Positions 48,092 through 56,171 of a DNA stretch of 64,000 bases are shown here, one piece after another. The number at the start of each line of letters is the position of its first letter. Positions within the stretch are counted from its first letter, which is position 1. A model generated the notes under the pieces. That model worked only from the letters and a program-made list of their open reading frames with translations. It ran no database searches and was not told the origin of the DNA. The position numbers and the translations under genes are program-made. Origin of the DNA: Methanoplanus limicola DSM 2279 (GTDB lineage: Archaea > Halobacteriota > Methanomicrobia > Methanomicrobiales > Methanomicrobiaceae); contig NZ_CM001436.1 of assembly GCF_000243255.1 (NCBI RefSeq), positions 186,692 to 250,691 on the forward strand, given 5' to 3'.

Positions 48092-48715
48092 TCAGACTTT
48101 AATACCCGCTCTTGCCAGGGCATCTTTTATAGAGACAAGTTCCTTCCTGATCTCTTTGAATTCCTCATCAAGATATTTACCAGTACTTGTTCTAAGTTCA
48201 GCAATCTCATCTTTTGTCTCTTTTCCAATCTCAATCATCTGATCCTGTTTATCCAGCATATTGTTCTGAAGTCTGAGAGAAACCCTTGAATTGTCCAGGG
48301 TTTCTTTTGAGACTTCAAGAGTTTCTCTTGAGATATCACGTGTTTCTTTTGAGACATCAAGGGTTTCTTTTGAGAACTCAAGGATTTCATACAGCATTTT
48401 CCCGGCGTAATCCAGTCTCTCAAAAGTTTCTTCCTCCCGATCGCCTCTTTTAATCTCAAATTTTTTAAATTCTTCTTTTGATTCCTGCCATGAAACATTG
48501 CATTCAGTAACGTTAATTGGATATTTTGTTATATTGATTCGTGAAACAAAAGCCTGAAGTTCCTCTTCACTTCCTTCAGCGATAATTTCAACTTTGCCAT
48601 CATCGAGGTTTTTAACATATCCTGTAATATCCCGGCAGAAAGTTTCCTTCTGGACAAAATCCCTATAGCCCACCCTCTGGACATACCCGTCAGCGATGAC
48701 CTGAACCCTCTTCAT
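48092..48715 (-). CDS. Acylphosphatase domain fused to a coiled-coil tail
   Basis: A longer frame opens at 48790, but the domain begins at the ATG at 48715 (MKRVQVIADGYVQRVGYRD). Residues 1-90 are an acylphosphatase: the catalytic Arg in the YVQRVGYRDFV loop and the Asn in GYVKNLDDGKVEI are both present. From about 100 the protein becomes a long charged coiled coil with four 7-residue repeats (SKETLDV, SKETRDI, SRETLEV, SKETLDN), then a LQNNMLDKQDQMIEIGKETK-like segment. Acylphosphatases hydrolyse carboxyl-phosphate bonds; a coiled-coil extension suggests oligomerisation or tethering. Location next to a MITE suggests an accessory gene. Confidence 0.87.
   Translation of the reverse strand: MKRVQVIADGYVQRVGYRDFVQKETFCRDITGYVKNLDDGKVEIIAEGSEEELQAFVSRINITKYPINVTECNVSWQESKEEFKKFEIKRGDREEETFERLDYAGKMLYEILEFSKETLDVSKETRDISRETLEVSKETLDNSRVSLRLQNNMLDKQDQMIEIGKETKDEIAELRTSTGKYLDEEFKEIRKELVSIKDALARAGIKV
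48299..48382 (-). repeat. Four 21-bp repeats coding for coiled-coil heptads
   Basis: Units of the type GGTTTCTTTTGAGACTTCAAG (one base trimmed in this quotation pattern: GTTTCTTTTGAGACTTCAAG) recur about every 21 bp and encode the heptads of the acylphosphatase tail. Copy number may vary between strains. Confidence 0.75.
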
Positions 48716-48795
48716 TAACTGCATAATATGAACTGAAAACATAAATAACTTATTATAGCTGCTGTTTTCTGCCCAAATATAATCATCCACATAAG

Positions 48796-48914
48796 GACAC
48801 TGTCTGAAAATTCAGTGATGGCTGACCATTCGTAATTACCAGTTCACTTTTCAGTTGATTTAAACCGGGAGAATCAGTTCATATTTTCATATCACTGAAA
48901 AATCCGACTGTGCC
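48796..48914. mobile_element. MITE-like element, diverged copy
   Basis: Left end GACACTGTCTGAAAATTCAG, right end (reverse complement) GGCACAGTCGGATTTTTCAG. Length 119 bp, the interior aligns loosely with the 17015 and 61493 copies. The flanks (CACATAAG and AGGATGTG) do not match, so no target duplication remains. Confidence 0.75.
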
Positions 48915-49112
48915 AGGATGTGACTGAACTAAAATAACAAAGTTACGTTATTTAGGCACACCCCTGATTGGAGAGCATATTGAACTTTTTTTGTAACGAT
49001 CAGGCATTGTGTCACAGACCGAATTTACAGAATTATTTCTATTACATTTTTGCATCTGTGCAAATAGTCATCTGAAACAATATTAATTATCCATCAGCTC
49101 AATTATACTGTT

Positions 49113-49301
49113 ATGGCATCTATTACAGTTAAACCGGAAACAAGAGACCTTTTAAAGCAGATTTGAAGCAAAGGGGATACATATGATGAGATCGTCATGA
49201 GACTTGTAAAATCACACTGCATTCAGATGCAGAATAAGGAGTACAGGGAAATCTATGAAAACGAGGAATTTACAGAGATTGACTGGGACGAGTATTTATG
49301 A
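49113..49301 (+). pseudogene. Antitoxin-like gene interrupted by a stop codon
   Basis: ATG at 49113 opens MASITVKPETRDLLKQI, then an in-frame TGA, then SKGDTYDEIVMRLVKSH to a stop at 49299-49301. Without the TGA this is a 62-residue protein of the common archaeal antitoxin form with an IKxKGxTYDEII pattern. A single base change from AAA, AGA or CGA would explain it. Confidence 0.7.
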
Positions 49302-49521
49302 TATATCACCTGAAAGGGTCAAACAGGTTCAAACGGGAACTAAAAAAACCTGATAGAAAGGACATTTTAAAGAAAAAATATGCCCAGAATAATCTCTTAA
49401 CAGGCCCTTTTGCAGACAGACATGATACCATCCCGATGAGTGGGAGGAAAAGATAGGGGATGGAAAGCAAACAAAAATTCTGGCAGAAATTTTTGAGGAG
49501 GAGGGACTGACAGAATGGTGA
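49298..49521 (+). pseudogene. Partner of the broken antitoxin, frameshifted
   Basis: ATG overlaps the antitoxin stop (ATGA). The frame reads MIYHLKGSNRFKRELKKPD and onward to a stop at 49454, while the +1 frame continues with a coherent DEWEEKIGDGKQTKILAEI segment to a stop at 49519-49521. One frameshift near 49435 would join them. By position it is the toxin or second component of a TA pair; family not recognised. Confidence 0.55.
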
Positions 49522-49529
49522 GATGAGTA

Positions 49530-50594
49530 TTATTTTTCCCCGGAATTTCTGTACCTCTTCTTTAGCCTGAAAAACTCAGCAGTGATCTCCGGGTACTTCT
49601 GTTTTAGCTCTGATATGTCAGTCAAATCCTTTTTTGACCTCAATTCAGATATTATTCTCTGGTGCTCTTCTTTGTATATTGAGATTAATTTTGATACCAT
49701 GTCTCTGTAGTCGTTTCTATCTGCCGTTTCAAACGAATTAAGATAATCGTTCCTGTGTTTGGTCCCAAGGAAAAGTTCGGGAAATCCGTTTTCCTGCAAT
49801 ATTAAATTCATCAGGGCACGACCCACACGCCCGTTTCCGTCTACAAAGGGATGAATTGCCTCAAATTTTGCATGTGTGATTACTGCAAGTTCAAAAGGGT
49901 GCATGATACTTTTATTTTTATTAATCCAGGATATCAGAGTATCCATTTCCTCCGGAACAAGTATTGCAGGCGGTGGTTCGTGTCCGGCTTTTTCAATAAA
50001 TACTGATACATTTCTGTATTCCCCGGGGTCTCTCAGGATGTTATCCATCAGTATTTCATGAATTTTTTTTATGAGACTCTCTGAGATTTCCGGGTGATAA
50101 CCATTTGAAAATTCCTTTAATCTCCCGTAATTTTCAACTTCATATATTTCTCTCATTGTTTTTCCGGCAGGTGAGATCCGATCAAGGAGAAGTATTTTTG
50201 ACTCCTGAAGCGTCAGGGTATTGCCTTCAATTGCTGTTGTTCCATGGACGTATCTGACATAATTTTCCATGGCATATCTCTCGTTTTCATCCGGAAATTC
50301 ATCTGCAAAGTATTCGAATAGAATTTTGAGCTCTTCAAGTTCTTTTATCTGTTCTTCTCTGAGGATTGATTCTTTATTGCTTTTGAGGTAATAATCGGTT
50401 ATCTTTGTTAACTTTAGATAGTCAAGTTCAGACAATTTTAGAAATACGTCATTTAAGTTGATATTTTCAATATTTCCGACATATTTGTTGATACTAATGG
50501 ATTTTTGGTTAACTTTGAAGCTTTTAATGATATATAGGTAGTTTTTGCCCTTTATATTTTTAACAGAGAGTTTTAAATTGTTATTTCTACGCAC
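49530..50594 (-). CDS. Fic family protein
   Basis: A 354-residue protein with the complete Fic motif HPFVDGNGRVGR (His 248 to Arg 256 and Arg 259) and an upstream inhibitory helix motif TTAIEGN (Glu 123), as in class II Fic proteins that hold themselves inactive. The N-terminal 110 residues form a domain seen in archaeal/bacterial Fic proteins with a beta-hairpin and a long helix. Fic enzymes attach AMP (or other nucleotides) to hydroxyls of target proteins and may act as toxins or regulators. It overlaps no neighbour and lies 9 bp after the decayed TA pair on the opposite strand. Confidence 0.92.
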   Translation of the reverse strand: MRRNNNLKLSVKNIKGKNYLYIIKSFKVNQKSISINKYVGNIENINLNDVFLKLSELDYLKLTKITDYYLKSNKESILREEQIKELEELKILFEYFADEFPDENERYAMENYVRYVHGTTAIEGNTLTLQESKILLLDRISPAGKTMREIYEVENYGRLKEFSNGYHPEISESLIKKIHEILMDNILRDPGEYRNVSVFIEKAGHEPPPAILVPEEMDTLISWINKNKSIMHPFELAVITHAKFEAIHPFVDGNGRVGRALMNLILQENGFPELFLGTKHRNDYLNSFETADRNDYRDMVSKLISIYKEEHQRIISELRSKKDLTDISELKQKYPEITAEFFRLKKRYRNSGEK

Positions 50595-51178
50595 AGGATA
50601 TTATTGTAATTAATCATATATCTGGTTAACTGACAGATCATATTACAGTCAGGAATAACTGACATTTTGCCTTATCTTTCAGAAATTTGCCAGAAGAATT
50701 AAACCAACGGTGACACTACTTATTTTCTCTGTTTAATATCAGATTGTACAGTTTTTCATTGTTCCAGAAATTACCTTTGTTCCTTTATTTTCAAGATAAG
50801 AGGACAGTTCACCATATTCTGAATAGTAGTTTTCAGTCAAAACCAGGAACCGAAATTTCACTCAGAATATATTTGAGGGAATCGATTGGGATCAAAGTGA
50901 AATTAATTGTTATAATATTTTCACGGATATGCAAAACAGGTTTTGATTGTTAACGAAAGTGAATGCCAGGATGGGTTTAGAAGATCTGAAACATAATAAT
51001 AAACCAGACCTTAAGTTTTGAATCGTGTGTTAACAGCCATGAAAAGCAAATAATCCAAAGATGGATAAGCATGGCAGTATTTACAGAAATTAAAAAGCCA
51101 CTCATGTGCCGGGACTATACATTCAAACGGGTAATAAAGTGAAATATTGTGATGTCTAATGTGATGATTCATTAGAAA
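50595..51178. other. Degenerate intergenic region of about 580 bp
   Basis: No intact gene. Short frames only. The stretch 50905-50950 resembles 42511-42556 (both include CACGGATATG and AAAACAGGTTT). On the minus strand 50720-50820 has a coding-like tail ending in a stop, perhaps the 3' end of a lost gene. Confidence 0.45.
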
Positions 51179-51539
51179 TTACAGATATGCTGTCAGCGCA
51201 CTTAGATCATCACAGGATATTACTCGCCCGGCTTTTATGTTCTGGGAGTTATCGCAGCCATAGACAACAAAGGACCTTTCCGGAGGGTTTTCTGAGAGAT
51301 TGTTTTAGTATGAGATATTTTTGAAGTAATCTGCACTTATCGTCCTGCCGGCCTTAATCTCAACGGGAACAGGATTGTTTTGTCCGGTATCTATTATGCA
51401 GTCAGTCTCATGACCTGATTTATCCCTCCAGTAGTAAAGATTGTTCTCCCTTGATCTGTTGAACCTGAACTTTAACAGTTACTGCCGGAAATCCACCTGC
51501 AAGTTCTTTTAGTTTTTCTTCAGCCTCTCTTTTGATCAT
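51179..51539 (-). pseudogene. DUF4143 ATPase with 815-bp internal deletion
   Basis: Bases 51179-51479 match the 3' end of the intact ATPase gene (60022-60320) and 51480-51539 match its first 60 bases; the middle is gone. The remaining 361 bp against 1176 bp in the intact copy give a deletion of 815 bp, which is not a multiple of three, so the product is out of frame. The 5' flank (AATTCGGAACTACATTCCGG against AATCCGGAATTTTAATCCGG) also matches, so the whole locus was duplicated. Confidence 0.9.
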
Positions 51540-51648
51540 AATCATCCTCTGCATTCGGACAAATTCGGAACTACATTCCGGATTTGTCCACACAAAGCAT
51601 TATATTAAGATTTATTTATAGATATCTTAAGCTGAACCATCTAAAGAG

Positions 51649-53019
51649 TCACATCTGTAATGTCCGCAAGGATTCGTGAAGGGAATAATCTGTCTGTTTT
51701 CCTTTCCTTACAGCTGCTACAATGCCGAGGTGTAATAGTCTGGACAGGTCGCGGCGTGCTGCCCGAATATTGCAGCCATACAGGTTGCTGTAATCTCTAA
51801 TGGAGATGGCAGTGTGGTCTTTTAGGTACTGTATTGATTTATGCTGTCTTTCGTTTAAAATCTCAGGACTTTTTAGCAGAGCGAATGCAGATGATCTCTC
51901 AAATGTGACTACAAAATCGTCACCGGCCTCCTTAAATTCCGGTTCTGGTGAACCTTCCGTTCTGCAGGCATTCAGCATATTTAATGTTCCTGATCCCCAC
52001 TGTTCAATGTACCCTGAAAGGAACAGCAGCCACGCAATTTTTTTGTTACGGGGGCGTGAAGCATGCTCTATTTTAAGGATGGCGATTGTTATCCCGTCCG
52101 GGAGGAGGCCGGGATTCCAGACCTGAAGTCCTGAGTCAAATATTCTGACCTGAACATTTCCGGATACCTGATAATCACGATGGCAGATGGCATTGATGAC
52201 AGCCTCACGCAGTGCTACAAGAGGATATTCCCAATGTTCCTCCCGCTGCATTTTACCCGGAATTATCTGTGCAGATTTGTTGATGGTTTTAATGATAAAC
52301 TGATTGGTATCTTCTATTATCTGGTCAAGCCGGCCCCGTAAGACACTCATACTGATGTATGTGCCGGAGATTTCCTCACCTTTGAAACGGGCACAACGCA
52401 CTTCGGACTGAATGATGAAGCGTTGTGGTTCTTTTCCAAAGAAGAGTACTGCGGCATTGGTTGGTATGCCATTATTGATTATTCCGAGTTTATCAAGCGA
52501 AATTTCCAATGGTAATTCCGGATTGATATTACAGCGCCTCTCTTCATTGGCCTTTTTTAGAAATGTTCTGACTGCATCCTGGTCGATGTCATTAACTGTA
52601 GCACCGTGGCATGCCTGTTCATCCCAGGGGAGAGAATAGCTGTTTAGAATTATCCGTTTTAGTTCGTCCGGGGAAATGACTTTATTTTCAGTTCCAGAAC
52701 GGACATATGCAATACCATCAAGGAAATATGGTTTGTTGTTTCCCTCCGGAACTGTGACAACGATGATGGATTTTTCATCTTCTTTAATGACACGGATGTC
52801 CGGTGTAATTTCCGGTTTTATCCTTGAGGATATCTGCTGGGAGAGTTTACGCAGTGTATGATCTGTTGGTTCAACTCCGGTTATTGTTCCGTCATTGGCC
52901 CTTCCGAAAGATATTATCCCTCCGTGATAATTCAGAAAGCCGCAGACTGCTTTAAGAGCAGGTTCTGTCTGGGAGAGGGATTTTTTGAATTCGACCGTTT
53001 CAGATTCATGAACTCTCAT
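51649..53019 (-). CDS. AlbA_2 (Schlafen-like) putative regulator with HATPase and wHTH
   Basis: A 456-residue protein. ESETVEFKKSLSQTEPALK and GGIISFGRANDGTITGVEP are the AlbA_2 signature (divergent Schlafen AlbA domain); ALREAVINAICHRDYQVSG and SGLQVWNPGLLPDGIT are from the C-terminal RecG/GyrB-like ATP-binding module; the last 80 residues form a winged helix (IRDYSNLYGCNIRAARRDL). Such proteins are often annotated as RecG-like or transcriptional regulators; some act in defence. It is intact here; a 5'-truncated, frameshifted copy lies at 59409-60014 and a tail fragment at 47755-47862. Confidence 0.9.
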   Translation of the reverse strand: MRVHESETVEFKKSLSQTEPALKAVCGFLNYHGGIISFGRANDGTITGVEPTDHTLRKLSQQISSRIKPEITPDIRVIKEDEKSIIVVTVPEGNNKPYFLDGIAYVRSGTENKVISPDELKRIILNSYSLPWDEQACHGATVNDIDQDAVRTFLKKANEERRCNINPELPLEISLDKLGIINNGIPTNAAVLFFGKEPQRFIIQSEVRCARFKGEEISGTYISMSVLRGRLDQIIEDTNQFIIKTINKSAQIIPGKMQREEHWEYPLVALREAVINAICHRDYQVSGNVQVRIFDSGLQVWNPGLLPDGITIAILKIEHASRPRNKKIAWLLFLSGYIEQWGSGTLNMLNACRTEGSPEPEFKEAGDDFVVTFERSSAFALLKSPEILNERQHKSIQYLKDHTAISIRDYSNLYGCNIRAARRDLSRLLHLGIVAAVRKGKQTDYSLHESLRTLQM

Positions 53020-53088
53020 ATTTATAATTCTCCTTAATCAGTCTGTTATATATGAAATATCGATATAATTTTTGTCCTGTTGATGAAT

Positions 53089-53250
53089 TTAGTCAGCTAT
53101 TGTATTGGCACGCTTCTTTTCAGCTATTTTTACTGCACGGCGGATCATATCTTTTCCATCTTTTGAATATTCCGGATTATCCATATATTTATGAAATCTC
53201 CGGGCATCCTCACCTTTTAAGATTAGTCCCGATTCAATTGGTTTAGTCAT
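53089..53250 (-). CDS. Small protein, likely TA component
   Basis: 53 residues, MTKPIESGLILKGEDARRF then KYMDNPEYSKDGKDMIRRA. An in-frame ATG at 53250 and a stop at 53089-53091. Its form (short, charged, helical, after another small gene) resembles archaeal antitoxin-like proteins; the MIRRAVKIAEKKRAN end is basic. Not found by standard length cut-offs. Family not recognised. Confidence 0.5.
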   Translation of the reverse strand: MTKPIESGLILKGEDARRFHKYMDNPEYSKDGKDMIRRAVKIAEKKRANTIAD

Positions 53251-53312
53251 TGCTGCTCACTTTGGTCTGTTGTTTGCCTGCTGTAATACTTTGTGGATAC
53301 TTCATCCCACAG

Positions 53313-53468
53313 TTATTCTTCCCAACCTTCCAGATCAACGTATTTATAATCCTCTGATACCTCAGCAATGTCTTTTAGAAAGAGTTTATCCTGCGCAGCC
53401 ATCTTCATTTTTTCAATTTTAATTTTATAGGTGTCAGGACTATTTATCTCAGGTTTGTTGCTGTTCAT
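53313..53468 (-). CDS. Small protein, likely TA component
   Basis: 51 residues, MNSNKPEINSPDTYKIKIEK to a VDLEGWEE end. GGAG lies 5-8 bases before the ATG at 53468, a good site. It sits between the 61-residue antitoxin-like gene and the 53-residue gene on the same strand. After its stop the frame continues coherently (LWDEVSTKYYSRQ), so the original protein may have been longer. Confidence 0.5.
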   Translation of the reverse strand: MNSNKPEINSPDTYKIKIEKMKMAAQDKLFLKDIAEVSEDYKYVDLEGWEE

Positions 53469-53480
53469 ATTATTCTCCGG

Positions 53481-53543
53481 TTATGGCTCTTTTATGTCCG
53501 GATTTAAACAGATAATGGTTAATGTCTGTTTTATCTCTGCCAT
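53481..53543 (-). pseudogene. RelE-like toxin start, truncated after 20 codons
   Basis: An ATG overlapping the end of the antitoxin gene opens MAEIKQTLTI, the usual opening of RelE/HigB-type toxins (MAEIKQTxTFxxWL), but a stop follows after 20 codons. The order antitoxin then toxin with overlap is standard, so this is probably what is left of the toxin. Confidence 0.5.
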
Positions 53544-53716
53544 GATAATATCCGTTCTTTCATCTCTTCATCTGAGATTACTCTTCCGGATCTGGAATCA
53601 TCAAGACCTCTTTCAATCATCCGCTCAAATATTAACTCACGTAATATCTCATCATATGATGAATCATCAGGCTGTGAATGAATAATCTCTGTCATTTTAT
53701 CTTTTACCGATGACAT
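53531..53716 (-). CDS. Antitoxin-like protein without intact toxin
   Basis: 61 residues: MSSVKDKMTEIIHSQPDDSS then YDEILRELIFERMIERGLDD and VISDEEMKERILSW. This is the form of addiction-module antitoxins in which IIxxxPDDxSxDEIxxEL is followed by ISxEExxxRI, usually paired with a RelE/ParE toxin. The expected toxin downstream is truncated (53481-53543). Confidence 0.75.
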   Translation of the reverse strand: MSSVKDKMTEIIHSQPDDSSYDEILRELIFERMIERGLDDSRSGRVISDEEMKERILSWQR

Positions 53717-53740
53717 AAAATAAACCTGCGTACAGGAATA

Positions 53741-53781
53741 TATCTCACCAATATGAATAAATGTATCTTTTCAGACGACTG
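53741..53781. repeat. 41-bp perfect direct repeat, copy 1
   Basis: Identical to 55500-55540. Both copies stand directly before a fragment of the acetyltransferase/aminotransferase junction and after the start of a minus-strand TA gene, and may mark the point where the segments were joined. Confidence 0.9.
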
Positions 53782-53920
53782 GTGACTGCCGGTGCAGTTG
53801 TAACAAAAGACGTGCCAGGTTCCGGCATGAATGCCTTGGGTTTTAAGTGCACCGGCAGTAGGTCTTAAGGAGATGCCAGGATAGATGTAAGGGAGTAATT
53901 CCGGTTGAAAAACTCTCTGA
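53781..53920 (+). pseudogene. Acetyltransferase 3' end/aminotransferase start fragment (remnant 3)
   Basis: Encodes [13 protein letters not shown]-like residues matching [13 protein letters not shown] of the intact gene, then the degenerate end, then a GTAATTCCGGTTGAAAAAC version of the aminotransferase start. About 140 bp. Confidence 0.85.
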
Positions 53921-53948
53921 GCATCTTTATCACAAAATAAAGTTTTAG

Positions 53949-54185
53949 TCACTTCAGGTGACTCAGAAAATCTTTTCTTTCAATATCTGCCTGTATAAGT
54001 ATTGAGATAAGAGTACCAATAGCGATTCCAGGATGATTTTGAACTGTTACAAGCCTTTTTGTTTCCGGATGCAGCAGATGGATATGGCTCCCGGTCCGGC
54101 GTATCGGTTCATAACCAAAAGCAGAAAGCGTTTTAATAACTTTAAGTGCTGACAGCAGAGGTATTTTCGACAAGGCTGTCCACAT
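53949..54185 (-). CDS. hicA: HicA family toxin
   Basis: 78 residues: the first 8 are an extension, then KIPLLSALKVIKTLSAFGYE, RRTGSHIHLLHP with the catalytic His, and a LVTVQNHPGIAIGTLISIL strand typical of the dsRBD-like HicA mRNA interferase. It overlaps the upstream hicB by 44 bp. In this pair the antitoxin gene comes first. Confidence 0.88.
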   Translation of the reverse strand: MWTALSKIPLLSALKVIKTLSAFGYEPIRRTGSHIHLLHPETKRLVTVQNHPGIAIGTLISILIQADIERKDFLSHLK

Positions 54186-54375
54186 CTATTTCCAATGCTC
54201 TGAGTTTATGTCTGTCTGGTGCAAGTTCCACTAAAATCCGATAATGCTCTTCAAGACCTTTCCGGAGATTATTTACTGCCTCTTCTTCTGATAAACCCTG
54301 ATCTGCAACATTTGAGAGAAGATCCACTGCAACGAAATATTTCCCTTCTTTGTGAACTTCAATGATGGTCTTCAT
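54142..54375 (-). CDS. hicB: HicB family antitoxin
   Basis: 77 residues with the short HicB form: MKTIIEVHKEGKYFVAVDLL, then NVADQGLSEEEAVNNLRKGL. The partial RNase H fold binds HicA and blocks it. The end lacks a clear DNA-binding domain, so autoregulation may need another factor. The overlap with hicA makes their dose linked. Confidence 0.85.
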   Translation of the reverse strand: MKTIIEVHKEGKYFVAVDLLSNVADQGLSEEEAVNNLRKGLEEHYRILVELAPDRHKLRALEIDVDSLVENTSAVST

Positions 54376-54606
54376 GATATGATATACTATGTCAGATTAA
54401 AATATATATTTTTAGTATAGGAAAAAGAGCTAATCCCTATTCCAATGAGAATATAATGGTTTCAGGCATTCATGATCCGGATTTAAACCTGACTGTGCTT
54501 ATGCTTTCGTTCTCAACGGGCACGAATAATTTGATATTTATCCACTGTTAAAAATGCCCAGCCGGGCCGGTTCAAAAATCCACACTTAGGCCGGATTTGG
54601 TAGTCA
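54376..54606. other. Spacer between HicAB and HepT-MntA
   Basis: AT-rich, 231 bp. It contains a likely promoter for hicB on the minus strand (TATATATTTTAATC close to 54400). No gene or remnant recognised. Confidence 0.4.
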
Positions 54607-55017
54607 TCAGTATTTTTCACAGAAAGACTGAGTTATCTTTCCAATGTCGTTTATGATTGGTTCATAGTTATTATAGATCTCATCAAGTATCAACGAGTCA
54701 TATGCATGGACTATGGCATTTCTAAGACCATTTAATCTCCGGAGTCCGTCATATTCATCCTCATCAATAAGTCCGTTTTCAAATAATGAGGCTATTCTTT
54801 CATAATCTCCGGGATTTTGGCTTTTGTTTCTGCATATTTCAATTATTACTGTCATATCAACAAGCGCTTCAATTGCTGTGTGAATTCCATAAAGAACTGC
54901 CATCTGCAATATCTCGTCATTTTTGAAATCTTCAGAGCTTTCAGGTTTGTTCTCTTTTAAAAACCTGAGTTTGCCGATTATAAAATCAGTTTTCCGGGAT
55001 ATTTTGTCCTGTTGCAT
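54607..55017 (-). CDS. hepT: HepT family HEPN toxin
   Basis: 136 residues, mostly helical. The Rx4HxY motif is RNAIVHAY (Arg 99, His 104, Tyr 106), where Arg and His form the RNase site and Tyr is AMPylated by the cognate MntA (established for this family). The start overlaps the mntA gene by 32 bp. A 5'-truncated paralogue lies at 47313-47588. Confidence 0.92.
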   Translation of the reverse strand: MQQDKISRKTDFIIGKLRFLKENKPESSEDFKNDEILQMAVLYGIHTAIEALVDMTVIIEICRNKSQNPGDYERIASLFENGLIDEDEYDGLRRLNGLRNAIVHAYDSLILDEIYNNYEPIINDIGKITQSFCEKY

Positions 55018-55408
55018 TCAGTACAGCCCCGAGTTCATTCAACAGATCTTCCCTTGTTTTCTTTACCGGGGTATAACCGAAAGATGGAGTTAAGTATTTC
55101 TTTAACTCTTCAGGATTGTTACAGTAAGCAATGATATAATCCTTTGAAATCTCATATTTCAGGTGCTCATCACAGCTTTCAAAGATTACCACATCGTATT
55201 CATCCATTCTGACATTCTCATAAACGTCCTGATATAGTATACCTTTGTTTATGCTTCCTTCTTTTAATACAATGCAGACATCGATATCAGAACATGGACT
55301 TTCTTCTCCGCGTGCATATGAGCCAAAAATCAGGACAGCAAAGCATCTGTCTCTGATGAATAAAAAGTCTTCTCTCACTTTTTTTATAATTCTGTCCTGT
55401 GCTTTCAT
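54986..55408 (-). CDS. mntA: MntA family minimal nucleotidyltransferase antitoxin
   Basis: 140 residues with the nucleotidyltransferase signature FGSYARGEESPCSDIDV (Gly 29, Ser 30, Asp 41, Asp 43) and a third acidic position YDVVIFE (Asp 72). In MntA-HepT pairs the enzyme adds AMP to the HepT tyrosine and so blocks its RNase. The C-terminal ~40 residues continue over the HepT start. All catalytic residues are present, so the pair appears functional. Confidence 0.92.
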   Translation of the reverse strand: MKAQDRIIKKVREDFLFIRDRCFAVLIFGSYARGEESPCSDIDVCIVLKEGSINKGILYQDVYENVRMDEYDVVIFESCDEHLKYEISKDYIIAYCNNPEELKKYLTPSFGYTPVKKTREDLLNELGAVLNATGQNIPEN

Positions 55409-55499
55409 TGTGCTCTCCCTTTTTTTTCTGTTTTGAAAAATACTTATGCGTTTAAATATTCTTAATGATTAAAATGATCTCTTCGAAGACAGGAGTTAT

Positions 55500-55540
55500 A
55501 TATCTCACCAATATGAATAAATGTATCTTTTCAGACGACT
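55500..55540. repeat. 41-bp perfect direct repeat, copy 2
   Basis: Identical to 53741-53781, in the same orientation, 1759 bp away, with HicAB and HepT-MntA between the copies. Recombination between them would delete both TA modules. Confidence 0.9.
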
Positions 55541-55548
55541 TATACCAC

Positions 55549-55720
55549 ATTCGGTGTGATTGTGACAACAGATGTTTCCGGTAGGAATGTTTGGGGTTTT
55601 AGGTGCACTGGTCTTAAGGAGATAGATGAGAGGGTGAAGTGGAATGATTCCGGTTTTCAAAACCAATTTGTAAGGGGTGGGATTGTGGTATTTGCCGGGG
55701 TTATGAGAACAGGCATGAAA
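55549..55720 (+). pseudogene. Acetyltransferase 3' end/aminotransferase start fragment (remnant 4)
   Basis: GTGATTGTGACAACAGATGT corresponds to GCGGTTGTGACAAAGGATGT of the intact gene; then a degenerate end with CTTAAGGAGATAG; then ATGATTCCGGTTTTCAAAAC and GCCGGGGTTATGAGAACAGG, matching the aminotransferase start up to about codon 25, with a deletion between. Confidence 0.85.
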
Positions 55721-55775
55721 AATATATTATGACTCTTCTCTGGTGTTTTAGATTTATGACGCTGTCATGAGTCGT

Positions 55776-56171
55776 TTAGTGATTGATTATTTTCAGGTTG
55801 GGCACTCTGGAAAAATCTTTTGTGTTATTTGTTACAACCGCTGCATCATTGTATAATGCAATGCTTGCAATCAGTTCGTCAAACTGTCCAATTGGTCTCC
55901 CATTACTCTTAAGATATGCAGATAATTTGCCAAATATGATGAATATTTCATCCGTAAAGTCGAGGTAATCAAACTTTTCCAGGAATTTATCAATTTTATC
56001 AAGTTCATTTATTGTCTGTCTTGATCTGAATGCTCCTTTATGGAGTTCGAGGATATTCACAAATGTTGTTGTGATTGATTCATCTTTATCCTCTATATCC
56101 TCTAAAAATCTGATGGCTCCCTTTTTTTCTGATAACAGGTCTATAAGGAAAGTGATGTCAGGAATTATCAT
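55776..56171 (-). CDS. vapC: VapC family PIN-domain toxin, copy 1
   Basis: 131 residues. The PIN acidic residues are present: Asp 5, Glu 42 (NILELHKG), Asp 98 (QFDELIAS) and the late TNNTKDF. The N-terminus is MIIPDITFLIDLL where the second copy has MIILDTTFLIDLL; a proline in the first beta strand is unusual and may weaken the toxin. Only four residues differ between the copies. VapC proteins are RNases acting on tRNA or rRNA. It starts directly after the vapB stop. Confidence 0.92.
   Translation of the reverse strand: MIIPDITFLIDLLSEKKGAIRFLEDIEDKDESITTTFVNILELHKGAFRSRQTINELDKIDKFLEKFDYLDFTDEIFIIFGKLSAYLKSNGRPIGQFDELIASIALYNDAAVVTNNTKDFSRVPNLKIINH

Larger units (their letters stand above)
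55409..55775. other. Spacer with direct repeat and gene fragment
   Basis: 367 bp between mntA and vapC, both on the minus strand. It holds the 41-bp repeat (55500-55540) and remnant 4 (55549-55720). Upstream of mntA there is AT-rich sequence suited to a promoter. Confidence 0.5.

Noticed and set aside
49164-49166. In-frame TGA as selenocysteine codon
   Set aside because: It falls in a position normally Lys or Arg in antitoxins, no SECIS-like structure was seen, and the partner gene is also broken; decay is simpler.
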